Assembly: GCA_013396655.1 (NCBI GenBank)
Contig: WBMV01006452.1
Location: 574,271-638,270, forward strand
Direction: 5' to 3'
Origin: Campylorhamphus procurvoides
Lineage: Eukaryota > Chordata > Aves > Passeriformes > Dendrocolaptidae
DNA: 64,000 bases
Of the stretch, positions 1 to 10,960 are shown in pieces; within the stretch, counting starts at the first letter, position 1; each line of letters opens with the position of its first letter. The notes under the pieces are model-generated. The model saw only the letters and a list, made by a program, of their open reading frames with translations, had not been told where the DNA came from and ran no database searches. Made by a program: the position numbers and the translations under genes.

Positions 1-869
1 ACAGGCACCTGATAAAATGCAGATGAGCTATCTGCTCTCTGCGTATGAGGAGTCTAATAAATAGAACTGGCAGCTCATCTGTGTGCATGTATGTGTATGA
101 GGGAGAGAGGGACTCATCTGTAATAACATTGATAGCTTTGAAGGTGGGACTTAGTCATTTTCACAGCTTTATTGGCTGAAATTATCAGATGAAAAGGCTT
201 GGCACTGCTGTGCATGTGTTTGTATGTGTGCATTTCCCACCCAAGGATGTAAGGAAAGAGAATAATGGACAGGTATCAGATTCTGCGCTTTAATGATCTA
301 CCTTGTCTTTTTTTATTTTAACGATTTGAAGTTCTATTTTCTGCTCCCTTTTCTAATGTCAGTAAAACTGATATTTTTTTTCCTATTTATATTTTTTAAC
401 TCCTGGGTTGTGACCTGTGATATTCAGAAGTCTTAATTTCTCTTCCAGGCAGATGTTAGCTCCTACATTAACTTTCTGTGCCATGGTCAGTAAGGATCCA
501 TTTGGTCCAGGTGTGCCTTCTCCATGTTGTAATGTCATGAGTGTGCCCAGCTCTCACAAGAAAATATTGGTTAGTGAGCATTAATCCTCTACATACTTAG
601 TGTTTGTTTACCTTTTCTAGAGAATGCTGGGCCTGGATGAAGTCAGGCCTGCAGTAGCATTCACTGTTTAGTGTCAGACATTTGTTTCAGCAGCTGCCCT
701 GAAAGGAAAATATGTATTCTACATCTGGTGGAAGTTAAGGAATTTCTCCTTAGCTCCAGGAGCCCACAGTCCAGATTTTTTGTTAAAGCAGAACATGATA
801 TATGACACTCCTTCTGTTTCTTACTTACTCTTGGCTGATGGTAAGTCTGGGGAAAAGAAGAACTGTAAT
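1..869. other. Non-coding DNA, left edge
   Basis: No exon-like frame, RNA gene or recognisable repeat is visible. The first 230 bases contain GATA- and TAAT-type words and two short GT-rich patches (about 80-110 and 213-232). They could belong to a conserved element cut by the window edge, but nothing here proves it. Confidence 0.5.
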
Positions 870-940
870 TGTTACTTCAACAGGTATTTACTGAGCGTTT
901 AGTCAGATCTCACATGCTTTGTCTCGCAGTAGCAGAGCAC
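870..940 (-). repeat. MIR/L2-like 3' tail fragment
   Basis: The stretch around TATTTACTGAGCGTTTAG, followed by a CACATGC...TGTCT segment, resembles the reverse complement of the MIR/L2 3' tail. I recall that tail as reading ATTTATTGAGCGCTTACTATGTGCCAGGCA in pieces. The match is short and diverged, and it is judged from memory of the consensus. It would be a remnant of an ancient SINE/LINE tail with no coding capacity. Confidence 0.3.
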
Positions 941-1071
941 CTGGGGTATGGTTCTCCAAGTTAACTTCCAAGACACTCCTGATTCAAACTGAAATAGTCC
1001 TACAGGTACACCTTGGGAATGCCAAAGTGATTTGGTTGGCTGTGTAGTCCACACACACCCTGTGTGCTGCT

Positions 1072-1115
1072 GAGCCAGGACAACAGCTGGAGCCAGGACA
1101 ACAGCTGGAGCCAGG
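1072..1115. repeat. 18-bp tandem duplication, 2.4 copies
   Basis: GAGCCAGGACAACAGCTG occurs at 1072-1089 and again, identical, at 1090-1107. A partial third copy (GAGCCAGG) follows at 1108-1115. Identical copies imply a recent duplication or ongoing slippage. Confidence 0.9.
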
Positions 1116-1872
1116 CTGGGGGGTATTGGAAAATGCTTTCTCTCAAATAGTGCATCAAAGGCATTATGTCAACATTCAGCTGGTCCTTCAGTACCTGACT
1201 GGTCCGTAGACCTCAGGTTTCTGTGGCTCTGTATTTCCAGAACAGTATTCTGGAAGCACCAGGCCTCAGGAACCAAGATCTGGTAGGAATAAAACTTAAA
1301 TTGCTGCTGAGAAGGATTATGAAAAATGTCGAGTGGTGGAGTCAGCCTTGTAGGGGAATTGTGAAAGAATTCTGAATTGCCAGCAAATAAAGCACACAGG
1401 AGCTGCCAGACATGCAGGCTGGATCCACCGTCCGGTGGGTTTCATCCGAGAGGGCGAGGGGACAGTGGCCTCAGGATTCGGGGAGATGCTCGTGGTGCGT
1501 GCGAGGCATTGTGCGAGGGGGAAGAATTCCTGCCCCTTCCCCAGCACTGGCTGCCTTTGTTCACAGCTATGCTCAGCCCTTAAATATTTGTGTTGACCTG
1601 GTGGCAAGTGAAGATGTGTAGAGAAAGGAGTTCAAACTGTTGACCTGCTAACACCGGCTTTTGCAACTTGACTCCGGTTGTTTAAGATCTGTGATCTGCA
1701 GTTGAGCCATTCTCTTCCCATTGAGGAGGGAATGAAAGGTGTTACATGGATGTGCGAGCCATGTGGAGATTCTGACATAGAAATGCCTTGTTTTCGACCC
1801 AGATTGGGAGGATGGTTTAAATACTGATGCTGTGTGATGCGCTGGTGCTAGGGAATGTCTGAAGTGCCCTGA
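1116..1872. other. Non-coding DNA
   Basis: A moderately GC-rich patch at about 1400-1560 keeps short open frames on both strands. None exceeds about 96 codons, and none has a recognisable motif or matching splice signals. I see no gene here. Confidence 0.5.
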
Positions 1873-1932
1873 TATTAAAGATCCTGGCTCAGTGTTAAAG
1901 ATCCTGATTAAATATTAAAGATCCTGATTCAC
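1873..1932. repeat. 20-bp tandem repeat, three copies
   Basis: Three units with exact 20-bp spacing share the core TTAAAGATCCTG, which starts at 1875, 1895 and 1915. The flanking bases of each unit differ by a few substitutions, and there are no indels. Confidence 0.9.
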
Positions 1933-2460
1933 GTAGGAAAAGGTTGCTGTTTTTTGTGTGATGTGGTGGGAAAACTGGAATAAGAGCAAAAGTTCCCAGT
2001 GAATTAACATAAGGCAGAATATGTGTGGGTACTCAAGGAAGTCGCTGCTGTTGTGGCCAGCCCTTTCCAGAACCGCTGTACCCAAATATATACCCAATAT
2101 ACCCAAATATACCTGTGAATTTTTATACTCCTTGAGGTGACACATAAATTTATGCACAGATATATTTTTCGTCAGAAGTTTAGAGCTGACAGTATAATGT
2201 GCGAGTTGTCAAGGTGTTCAACAGGGCATTTTGACAAGAATCCCAAAGAAAGCTGGGACAGATAAACTCATCTTCTCCCTGTCCCCTCCGGTCTCACAGG
2301 GCAGGTTTCTCACAAGGTTTCCCTCACACCTCTCTGCTGGGTGATGACATTTTGTCTGTTCTCAAGCCCTTCCCCTCAGGTGAGGGGCTGGGAATGCTGG
2401 AACTGGCTGGAAGCAGAGGGAGCAGCCCCTGTCTCCCCTCACAACCTGGGGCAGCGCCGC
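1933..2460. other. Non-coding DNA with a short AT-rich repeat
   Basis: At 2079-2113 the word TACCCAAATA recurs four times at 9-12 bp spacing, the last copy truncated. The rest has no recognisable feature. It leads into the C-rich array that starts near 2461. Confidence 0.5.
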
Positions 2461-2744
2461 AGGGCCCCCTCCATCTCCCCTCAGAGCCCGGGGGCTGCCC
2501 CTGAGAGCCCCTCACAGCCCCTCAGAGCCCCCATTTCCCCCTCAGAGCCCCCTCACGACCCTCAGAGCCCCATTTTCCCCTCAGAGCCCCCATTTCCCCT
2601 CAGAGCCCCCTCACGACCCTCAGAGCCCCATTTTCCCCTCAGAGCCCCCATTTCCCCTCAGAGCCCCCTCACGACCCTCAGAGCCCCATTTTCCCCTCAG
2701 AGCCCCCATTTCCCCTCAGAGCCCCCTCACGACCCTCAGAGCCC
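2461..2744. repeat. C-rich minisatellite, 58-bp higher-order unit (left arm)
   Basis: The array is built from subunits of about 19-20 bp, each starting CCCTCAGAG. The first copies are diverged. From 2552 the array locks into an exact 58-bp period made of three subunits: the marker CTCACGACC recurs at 2552, 2610, 2668 and 2726. The 58-bp units in this stretch look identical base for base, which points to recent homogenisation. The complementary strand carries repeated runs of four or five Gs at close spacing, so it could form G-quadruplexes. The array runs directly into an assembly gap. Confidence 0.95.
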
Positions 2745-3010
2745 NNNNNNNNNNNNNNNNNNNNNNNNNNNNNNNNNNNNNNNNNNNNNNNNNNNNNNNN
2801 NNNNNNNNNNNNNNNNNNNNNNNNNNNNNNNNNNNNNNNNNNNNNNNNNNNNNNNNNNNNNNNNNNNNNNNNNNNNNNNNNNNNNNNNNNNNNNNNNNNN
2901 NNNNNNNNNNNNNNNNNNNNNNNNNNNNNNNNNNNNNNNNNNNNNNNNNNNNNNNNNNNNNNNNNNNNNNNNNNNNNNNNNNNNNNNNNNNNNNNNNNNN
3001 NNNNNNNNNN
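2745..3010. other. Assembly gap (266 N)
   Basis: There are 266 undetermined bases with minisatellite on both sides. The real array length is unknown, because a gap inside a G/C-rich tandem array is a typical assembly failure. Confidence 0.98.
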
Positions 3011-3134
3011 CCCTCAGAACCCCCATTTCCCCATCAGAGCCCCCATTTCCCCCTCAGAGTTCCCATTTCCCCCTCAGAAAGCCCCGTTTCCCCTCACAGC
3101 CCCCATTTCCCCTCAGAACCCCCTCACAACCCTG
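3011..3134. repeat. C-rich minisatellite (right arm, diverged units)
   Basis: The same CCTCAGA-plus-C-run-plus-ATTTCC subunits continue after the gap. They vary from copy to copy (CAGAAC, CAGAGTT, CAGAAAG, CACAG) and lack the regular 58-bp order of the left arm. This fits an array whose homogenised core lies to the left or inside the gap while its edge decays. Confidence 0.9.
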
Positions 3135-3990
3135 ACAGCACCACCAGCACCTGAGCACCCACAACCAGCACAAGGCAGTGTCTAGGAAGGAAGGAAGGTG
3201 AAAATAAAGATGACAGAAGACAAATGAAAAAGAAATGTAAGGAAAAAGAGAGGGAGTAACAGGTAAATGAGCGATAAAGCTCAAGGTGTGGAGGCAGAGG
3301 AGGGCTCTGAGTTTGTTTCGCAGGGAGGAAACTGGGTCTCCTGGAAATCAATGTGTGGGGAAAATGGTGGGACTGTCCCAGGTGGCTGGGCTGACACTTT
3401 ATTTCTCACACTTTGAGGTGAGGAAAAGAGTTTTGGTAGGGAAGGAGAAGCCCCTGGGCAGGGAGGGAGGGCTGTGGGAAATGAAGGCAGCAGTGAGTGC
3501 CCTCAGAAGATCCCATACTGAGGGACAGCGTCTCTGGGGAAGGCACAACCCAAATAAAGCAAAGGGGGACAAACCAAGGCACCCGTTCTGTATCAGCTAT
3601 AAAATTATAAAATTAGAGTGTGTTTTTAGTAGTGACAGTATATGTGTTCCTGGTGTTGCTGGCATGAGCAAGGGGAGGTTTGGCCTGATGTGTGAGGAAA
3701 ATACATGTTTGAATTCCTGACGTATCCTAAGGAACTCTGAATTTCTAAGGACAAGAAAGCAGTGTTGGACAGGTAAGTTTCTGCACACAGTTAATTGCTT
3801 TTTGGGGCTCAGAGAAAAACACAGTTTCTACAGAATTTGTAAACACTAGTCGATTTCCTGTAAACTTTTAAGAGTTTCATTTGTAATGATTATATATAAA
3901 AATACCCTCATGAATAACAAATTTAACTTCTATCAACTCAGTTTGTACATAGCATCATACGTCAAGTAAACTCAAATACTTCCTCCAAGT
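3135..3990. other. Non-coding DNA with a purine-rich patch
   Basis: A GGAA-type run (about 3183-3199) begins a purine-rich stretch to about 3262. After 3790 the sequence becomes AT-rich. The 144-codon open frame at 3286-3720 has no recognisable domain and a composition like its surroundings, so I do not call it a gene. Confidence 0.5.
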
Positions 3991-3991
3991 A

Positions 3992-4037
3992 TATGGTATC
4001 CAGCCAGACTGAATTTCCTTCACTGCTGGATACCATA
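3992..4037. repeat. Perfect 13-bp inverted repeat (hairpin)
   Basis: TATGGTATCCAGC at 3992-4004 is followed after 20 bases by its exact reverse complement at 4025-4037. Inside the loop, TGAA and TTCA can pair again around a five-base apex. Outside, CAAGT and ACTTG (about 3986-3990 and 4046-4050) can pair past a bulge. A transcript could therefore fold into a hairpin of about 65 nt. It could be a precursor-like hairpin, the remnant of a small terminal-inverted-repeat element, or chance. I do not recognise a known microRNA. Confidence 0.7.
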
Positions 4038-7000
4038 AATTTTGCACTTGTGTGATAGATATTTGGCTCCGTCTCTAATATCTTTAAAGAATAAAAACAT
4101 TTTAATTGCTCAAATTGTTAATTAATATGTGATTCACGCCACTATAACAAGATATATCAGCAACACTCCTAGAATCAATCAACTGAAGGTTACTGTTTTA
4201 TTTAGGAGCAAATTGAAGATGCTGTGTTTTAATTAAAAACTTTGTATTATATCTAAAATATCTACATTGCTTTTATCACTCTATAGTTCTATTTTTAATA
4301 TTCCAATTTATTTAATCATATGAATTCATTTTAATCTAAAATTGTCATTGAAGTTAAGCAACTATACGGAAGGAAAGTTTACAGCTTCCAATACTGCAGT
4401 TTCAGGAATGGGAAGCAATGACATAAGAGAATAAACTATTAAAATATATTATTTCTGCATTTAGAATAGAAAGACCTGAGTTATCGGAGTAACTTGGGTG
4501 GAAATGTCTATAAAGTAGGATCAAGAGAACTGAAATAAAGCAAAAGAGAGGTAAAATATAAAAAAATTGCTGCATACTCAGGGTCTTGCTTGGACCAATT
4601 CAAATGAAGGCTTACATGAGAAGGCTGTGAGTGAGTTTTTGGTGCATGTTTTTGTTCCACTGTGGTACTACTTGTGGCATCAAACAGCGGGATTGAGGGA
4701 GGACAGAGAATAGGAAAGACAGCAGATGGAAGAATGAACACACCCAGGAAGATGGAGTAAGTCTGGGACTGAAGAAATGTACATGAAAATGTAGGCAACC
4801 TGACAAATGTTTGTTTAATTTTCTGTGTTGGTTTTGGTAATCCAAAACCAGTTAAGGTCAATTTTTGGACCTTTATGGCTGTACCTCTCCTCTTTTACGG
4901 TTGTACCTTCTGCATATTTCTTCCTTGTACCCTTACTTTCTGTTTTCATCCCTCCTTGGAGATAAGCATAGACTTTCAGGGTAAATCTATTTTTTTATAC
5001 ATACCTTCTCTATAAATTAGTGTCTCTGTGGTTGCAAAGGATCCTGTCCACACGTGTGCACACGCTTCAGTGTAAAAATGCTATTACAACATTACAGGAG
5101 CCACTACAACGTTGCAGAGTACTTTTGCAGATCATGGTCTTTCGTGTGGAATTCAGCCCGTGAAATTTGTGGGGAATGTTTTGTATGAAGATGGCTTTGA
5201 AGCAAAGGCCCAGTTCTAAATATCTTTCCTGAAAATTTGCACTTGAATTGCATTGGTGGCCACTGTAAGGGAGTTAGGGATGGCTAGTGCCCAGTCCTAA
5301 GACTGCTGAAAGTTTTAGCCATATGGGCTGGCTTAAATTGTTGCAAGGAAAACCATGGAAAAAAACCCTGACCAGATAATTCTTTTTCCTGTAAAAATGT
5401 AGCTTTATACCTGTAGCTAATATGTCAGTACAAAACACATTTTTTTAAATTTAGTTTTATTTATTTATCAGGATTTTACAGGAATACTCTGTTTTGCCTC
5501 TCAGTGCTGTGAAGGACTGAAGAGCTGACCATTCCCATACACCTCTGAGGTGCCCAAAGCTCATCCATGGCCCAGTGTCACCTCAGAGAACCAGGGATGA
5601 CTTCCTTGCAGAAGTCACTGGAACTTGTGTCACTGACTTTGCAGATCCAGCATTTCACCCGAGCAGTCTGCCTAGTGATTTTTAGTATTGATGTTCTGGG
5701 ACAAAACTTTTATTTCCTTTTTATAGAAACATGCTGCTCCCAGGGATCAACATGACCCAGCAGTTTTAATGGCTTGGCTATATCAATTTACTCAAGAAAA
5801 AGAAACTTTAAAAAGGTAGCCTGTGTTTGAGTGCTTCAGCTGAAAGCTCATCACTCCTTACTTCATTCTGCAATTCTCTTTAAGTTATGTTACTAGGGAG
5901 ATGATCTGTAATAAATAAGGACAAAGAATCCTGTGTTTGTTTAGTGAACCTGAGAATTTCCAGGATAAAAGTTACAAAAATATTTATTTGAGAAGTGACA
6001 TAGGAGGGAAGGGTTTGCTGAGGAGCAGTTTTGGTACAGCCAAAGCATAATGGTGTTAAACAAGTTACATCTACAGAACTCAAAGGAGTGTCAGAAAACC
6101 TCTTCATGCTTCAGCAGAGTGTGGGGGAGAGACAGACAAAAACACCATGTCTAAACAACTTTTGTTATCTTTTGTGATATTGTGCCCTTTATCTGTTGGG
6201 GTTTTTGTTGTTTTGGTTTCTTTTTAAGCTTCCAGGTGGCAAATGAAAACCAGTTATCCGTCAGAATGTCCCTGAACTTGTAATTTTGGTAGGAAGTAAT
6301 TTATTGAGATAAATAGGAAACTTTTAAAATGCAACCATTTTAGTTGCTTAAAATTGAATTATGTGATCATTGAGGAGTTGCTCTGTATGTCTAGAGAAGG
6401 AAAACAGACTCATTATATATTCCTAGTTGCTCTTGCAATGTATCTCCAATCTTCTTGCTATGGATGCACTTCCTCACCCCCAGGATTCCCCAAACAGAAA
6501 ACATTTTAAGTTTTGTAAAATTTGTGTGGTTTAGGCATAGCTTTACTGGATTTACTTATTTTGCACTATTGTTAATATTTTATTATTATTAATAGGATTT
6601 CCTCAGTAATGCCTGGGGTGAGAGAATGATCAAGGTCATCTCTCTGCAGTCAGTGGGGGCTGGCAAAAGGCAGTTCAGGCTTTCCATGGGAATAGTTGCC
6701 CTCACAGGGACCTGTTTCTGGTGATCACATATGGCTGGGCATGACTGGGTGCCATCGTTGGGCACTGTATGGGATAACCCATCCCTCTCTGTCCCTCTAG
6801 TCACTGAAATTCATTTGAATAGGATTATCTTCTCTTACAAAATGGGAATTTAGGAACAGCAAAAAATGAGCGCAGATGTGGAGATAGAAAGCAAAATATA
6901 CCCATGTATTGTATCTAGGTATTGTGCATTGGAAAGGGAGTAATCAGAGACTTAGGTGCCATTTATTTGTACATTTAGATCTTATTTTCAAAGTCAGCAT

Positions 7001-8585
7001 AAGTTTCCAAAGCTCAGCATCTTGGAAATTGAGGTATAATGTAAAATTACATACAACTTTCAACCTCAGTTAAATAGTCTAATGGCTCGGATTGTGTACG
7101 TAGGCTGTGAAGGGAGGCTGTGTGTGGAAGCTGTCTCAGTTAAGGGGCTTGAAATGCAGGGTAATATGTCAAGGATTTCTTAAAGACTGTTATTTATTGA
7201 ATTGTTTATTAAATGTATGCTTTTTACTGAATTTCTCTGTAGAAGATATGGTATATATTTATTTTTTGAACAAGTGATTGAAGACCTTGGGCAGCCCCAA
7301 CATTGCTAATGACAAATGAATATATTCAGAAATCCAGAAGTGGAGTCCAAAAGACTTTCAGACATTGTTTTTCTTGGATGGATGTTAAAAACCTTTAAGT
7401 TTTGAGAGGATTCCTATGAGAAAGCCCCTTTAAACTGAGAAAGGTCAATTTCTTTGACAGCCAGGACAGGAGGTTTCAGAGGGGTTACTGTGATCCAAAG
7501 CCTGAATTATATATGTCAGTCCTTAGGGTGTATCTGTTAAAATGGGAGTGACTAGGGCTGGAAACCTGGTGGGATGGTGGCTGTTAGTTTCCAAATGCAG
7601 GTAGGCTATTACATTTAAACCCATGTTGGAAGAATGCTAAGGTTGCAAAGTTAAGTGCTCTGAAGGCATGAAAAGCCATGGTTGAGGCTGATGAAACCTT
7701 TGAGTGATTCACTGGACATTTTCAAATGTCTGCATCAATAGAGCTGGGGATCCCTGTGCCCACAGCTGCCTGTACCCGTTGGTGGGTCACAGCTATTTCC
7801 CTCCTTCTGTCAGCCCAGGACTGAAATGTCCTCAAAACAGGCTCAATTTTTGGGGAGATTTTTTGATGCCAAGTGTGAGGTTCCTTTGAAGAGGAGGAGC
7901 CTTTTTCTTTTTTCCATTAGAGACAACAAAATGCAAGATTCTGCCACTGCAATGGCTCCCCTGCCAAAATTCAAGTTAGTGTTTCACATGAAGGCAATAT
8001 CTCTCAGTGAAAGGCAGTTGTGTTGGGAAGGGGTTTTTTATTTTATTTGTAACATCAATATTTTCTCTTGAATATCATTTGAGAAATGAACCTGCTGTTT
8101 TTGCCTAAACTTCACCAATCAATAAATTCTGAGGAGGTTTTGGCCCAAATTATTAAAGTCTGGCAAAGTTGTAAGTGCCTGAAATGGAGGGTCCTGCAAC
8201 AGAAAGTGTTTGTTGAGCTGAGCTGGAACTATTGCATCGCTGTCAAACACACCTCACTTGTTCAACTGCAGGGACAGAGTTTGTGTGTGGATGTTACAGA
8301 GTGTGTTCCACTTTGAGCTGTGTTTTCATGCTGACTCTCTGCTTGGTTTATCCTCTCACTGTGATTAAGGAATTGCTCTCTGACTGCTGGAATGCCAGTG
8401 ATTGAAACCCCTGGTTAATTTTCACACTCTCCAGCATCCTTGGTCTGTTTTTATTTCAGCATTCAGATCACAGGAAACCATTTGTAGGACATAGTAGCTT
8501 TCACACGGAGCTGTAGCCAACTATTTTCCAAAGGTTTTGAATGCTGGAAAGCAAATCTCACCAAATTCATGGGCTTAATATTCTT
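4038..8585. other. AT-rich non-coding DNA
   Basis: The 4040-4460 stretch is strongly AT-rich, and a small (TTA) run lies near 6581-6590. Open frames are all below about 120 codons, several start at TTG, and none shows a domain, codon bias or matched splice sites. I recognise no repeat family or RNA gene. At 5088-5125 two loosely similar 20-bp segments (TTACAACATTACAG and CTACAACGTTGCAG) lie in tandem. Confidence 0.5.
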
Positions 8586-8590
8586 CATCC

Positions 8591-8670
8591 ATCAGTCAAT
8601 AGAGAGGGGAAAAATCACATCTCTGAACCAAATCACTTTCTTACTTATTGACTGATTCTTTAGAAAGTGA
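8591..8670. repeat. Two interleaved inverted repeats
   Basis: ATCAGTCAATA (8591-8601) has its exact reverse complement at 8646-8656. TCACTTTCT (8633-8641) has its exact reverse complement at 8662-8670. The arms interleave, so in RNA they would make a pseudoknot-like topology rather than nested stems. Arms of 11 and 9 bp at these spacings are expected about once or more by chance in 64 kb. Confidence 0.6.
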
Positions 8671-8747
8671 ACAGGGTTCCATGAGTGTTTTTATAAACTG
8701 GTTTCTACTTTTAAATGTCTGCATAATTTCATGTGTTTGTTTATTTT

Positions 8748-8900
8748 CATTGTGATAATGTTTGCTATGTGCAGGGCACTTTCAAAACTTACAGCAATAT
8801 TGTCTGTCTGCCAAGGATTTGAGTAGGAGGAATCCATTGGAGAAAACAGGCAAAGAGCTTGATGAACAGAATGTAAACGGTGTGCTTTTACTTGAAAATA
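8748..8900 (-). repeat. MIR-like SINE fragment
   Basis: TGCTATGTGCAGGGCACTTT at 8763-8782 matches the reverse complement of the MIR 3' region. Further right, GGAGAAAACAGGCAAAGAGC followed by TTGATGAAC matches the reverse-complemented MIR segment that normally reads GAGGAAACTGAGGCACAGAG then GTTAAGTAAC. The two matches lie in the right order and about the right distance apart, which favours MIR over an L2 tail alone. The 88-codon open frame at 8762-9028 mostly overlies this SINE and is not a gene. The assignment uses the remembered consensus. Confidence 0.5.
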
Positions 8901-10904
8901 TGTATTTGCTAAAACTAGGTAAGATCTTGACTTGTTTTCCAAGTCAATGTATTTTGGACAAGCATATCGATGGTAGGTTAATGGGAAAGGTAAGAAACAC
9001 AACTGAAAGTTCAAAACAGAAAATATAAAATGCAGGCTCTAGTACTGCCCTGAGTAATTTTCTTCATTTTAAACAAATCAGCGCAGCCCAGAGCCTCCAA
9101 ATCCTAATGTAAGATTTCCTTGCAAGGAGCACAATGAAATCTTAGTGGCTTAGTACTTGTAGTTTCCTTTCATAATGCAGGAAACAACTGAAATAAAACC
9201 TTGAGAAGAAATTACAACTCTGACTCACCGTGATCACAGATTGTCTCTTGAAATGTTAAAATCCAGCTGATGTGTTAAATGATAGTTGTTATGAGGTGAA
9301 CTCTGTGCAATTCAAGTTCTCTCACCTTAGTATGCATTATAAAGCTTTGGAAAGGTATTTTCTAGGAAAAATGGAAACTTCTTTTTTAATAATCATAAAG
9401 CTCTCTCCTCATACTCTAATATTGTGGTTTAAATCTCCCCTGTTTTTGAAAATCTTGAGCCCAACATAGTGGTTTTACTTCTCATTCCTGTCACATGGAG
9501 ACCCAAAGCAGAGTCAATTGTGAACTGCTGTTGGTAATCAAAGTGGATAAGGCTTTTTCACAGCATTTTTTCTTAGGGTATTTAATCCTGTACTGTGGGA
9601 GGGGGAGCGCTGGAGGAGGGTTTCCTTTAGTATTTTTGCTCTCTCTAGATATCCTGAGGTCAGAATATTCCAGTTATAGCCTTTACAGTCATAAAAGACC
9701 CATGAACTTGGAACAGAAGGCTCTTGTGGGGGTTAGCACAGAAATATAAATGGCAAAAGCTAAGAAGGTTGATTGTCTTTGGTGGAAATATATGTACACT
9801 TTTTGGAACACTGGAGTGGAGGTAAAGACAAATGAATGTCCTTATGGTGTAATCACCAGGTTGAAAAATCAGGTGACTTTAGTTCTCAAACTCCCTGTTA
9901 GCACAGTGACTTTTTATGTTCTTTATATCTTCGTTGGTGGATGAGTCAATGTTTAAATGCTCATTCATCATTTACTATATAAAAGAAAAGCTATTATCTG
10001 AAACTCATTTTTACAGTTGCAGGCAAACCGAAATAATCATTTTCAAGGACCTAAAGCTGTTTCTTGAAGAATGTCATCATTTTCTTCTGATTTTACTTAC
10101 CATTTACACTGGTATATGAGGTACCTGGAAGAGCTGTACCTTACACAGCTTGGCTGCAGATCTTTCCAGCCAGCACACCTGTACAAACCGCACTAAAGAA
10201 ACTTGGTTCCAGCGAACTGCATTCATCTTGCAGACAGGACAAAAGAACTGCTTTAAAAGCACAGCTCACACTGAACACTTGTGCTTCTTGCTCAGTAATA
10301 GGCCTTGGCTTGAGGGCTCCAGCAACCCAGCCAGCCCATAGAAAGCATTTCAGGAGTTTGGGGTCGAGTCCCTGCTCTGCCATAGGTCATCCTTGCCCGT
10401 GCCCATCGAGAGGGGAGTCGCTGTGAGATTGCTGTTCTCTGCTTTTCTTTTAGTGCTTAGACTCCCTCTGGGTAAATGAGCTGTCTATCTGAAGTGGTAG
10501 AGGAGTAGTCTTCGTTTTGCATTATAATTCAATGATTATCCTAATAGATTGCGCTTAATATTAGTTTCTCTGTGTGTCATCTTCTCCATTCTCATAGTCT
10601 GTATGTTTGTAGCTCATGTGTGTATCTGCATGAAGGAGTTTCTACCACTTGATGTTTCTCAAGACTCGTGTTCTGAGAAGTGCCAGTATGGAGAGGTTTG
10701 TGTTTCCTTTGGGAAAACACACAACTTTGCCCGTATAATTGGGATATCCTGTCAGAACCAGTATGTTGCACTAGGTGTGTACCTCCTCATGTACTGGGCC
10801 CACGTAGGCAAAACAGCAGTGTAGACAATACCATGCATTTATTTGTGTTAGTTTAACCTCACATAACTTCATTTAATTTTACTCCCTAGGTACCCCAATC
10901 CTTT
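8901..10904. other. Non-coding DNA
   Basis: Only short, unrecognisable open frames occur. The 91-codon frame at 10549-10824 has a hydrophobic start but begins at TTG and matches nothing I know. A G-rich patch at 9598-9623 has three G runs. I recognise no repeat. Confidence 0.5.
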
Positions 10905-10960
10905 GCCACCCCTTTGTGCCTCATTCTTTATCTCACCAAATGGCTGGATGAGGCAAATGA
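10905..10960 (+). repeat. Possible MIR-like fragment
   Basis: TTTGTGCCTCATTCTTTATC followed by AAATGG and GGATGA resembles the plus-strand MIR stretch TGTGCCTCAGTTTCCTCATC plus AAATGGGGATGA. Only about 45 bases align, so this is a weak call. Confidence 0.3.

Noticed and set aside
2341..3135. 264-codon plus-strand open frame
   Set aside because: It reads through the C-rich minisatellite and 266 undetermined bases. The Ser-Glu-Pro-Pro/Arg-Ala-Pro-like translation is just the repeat unit.
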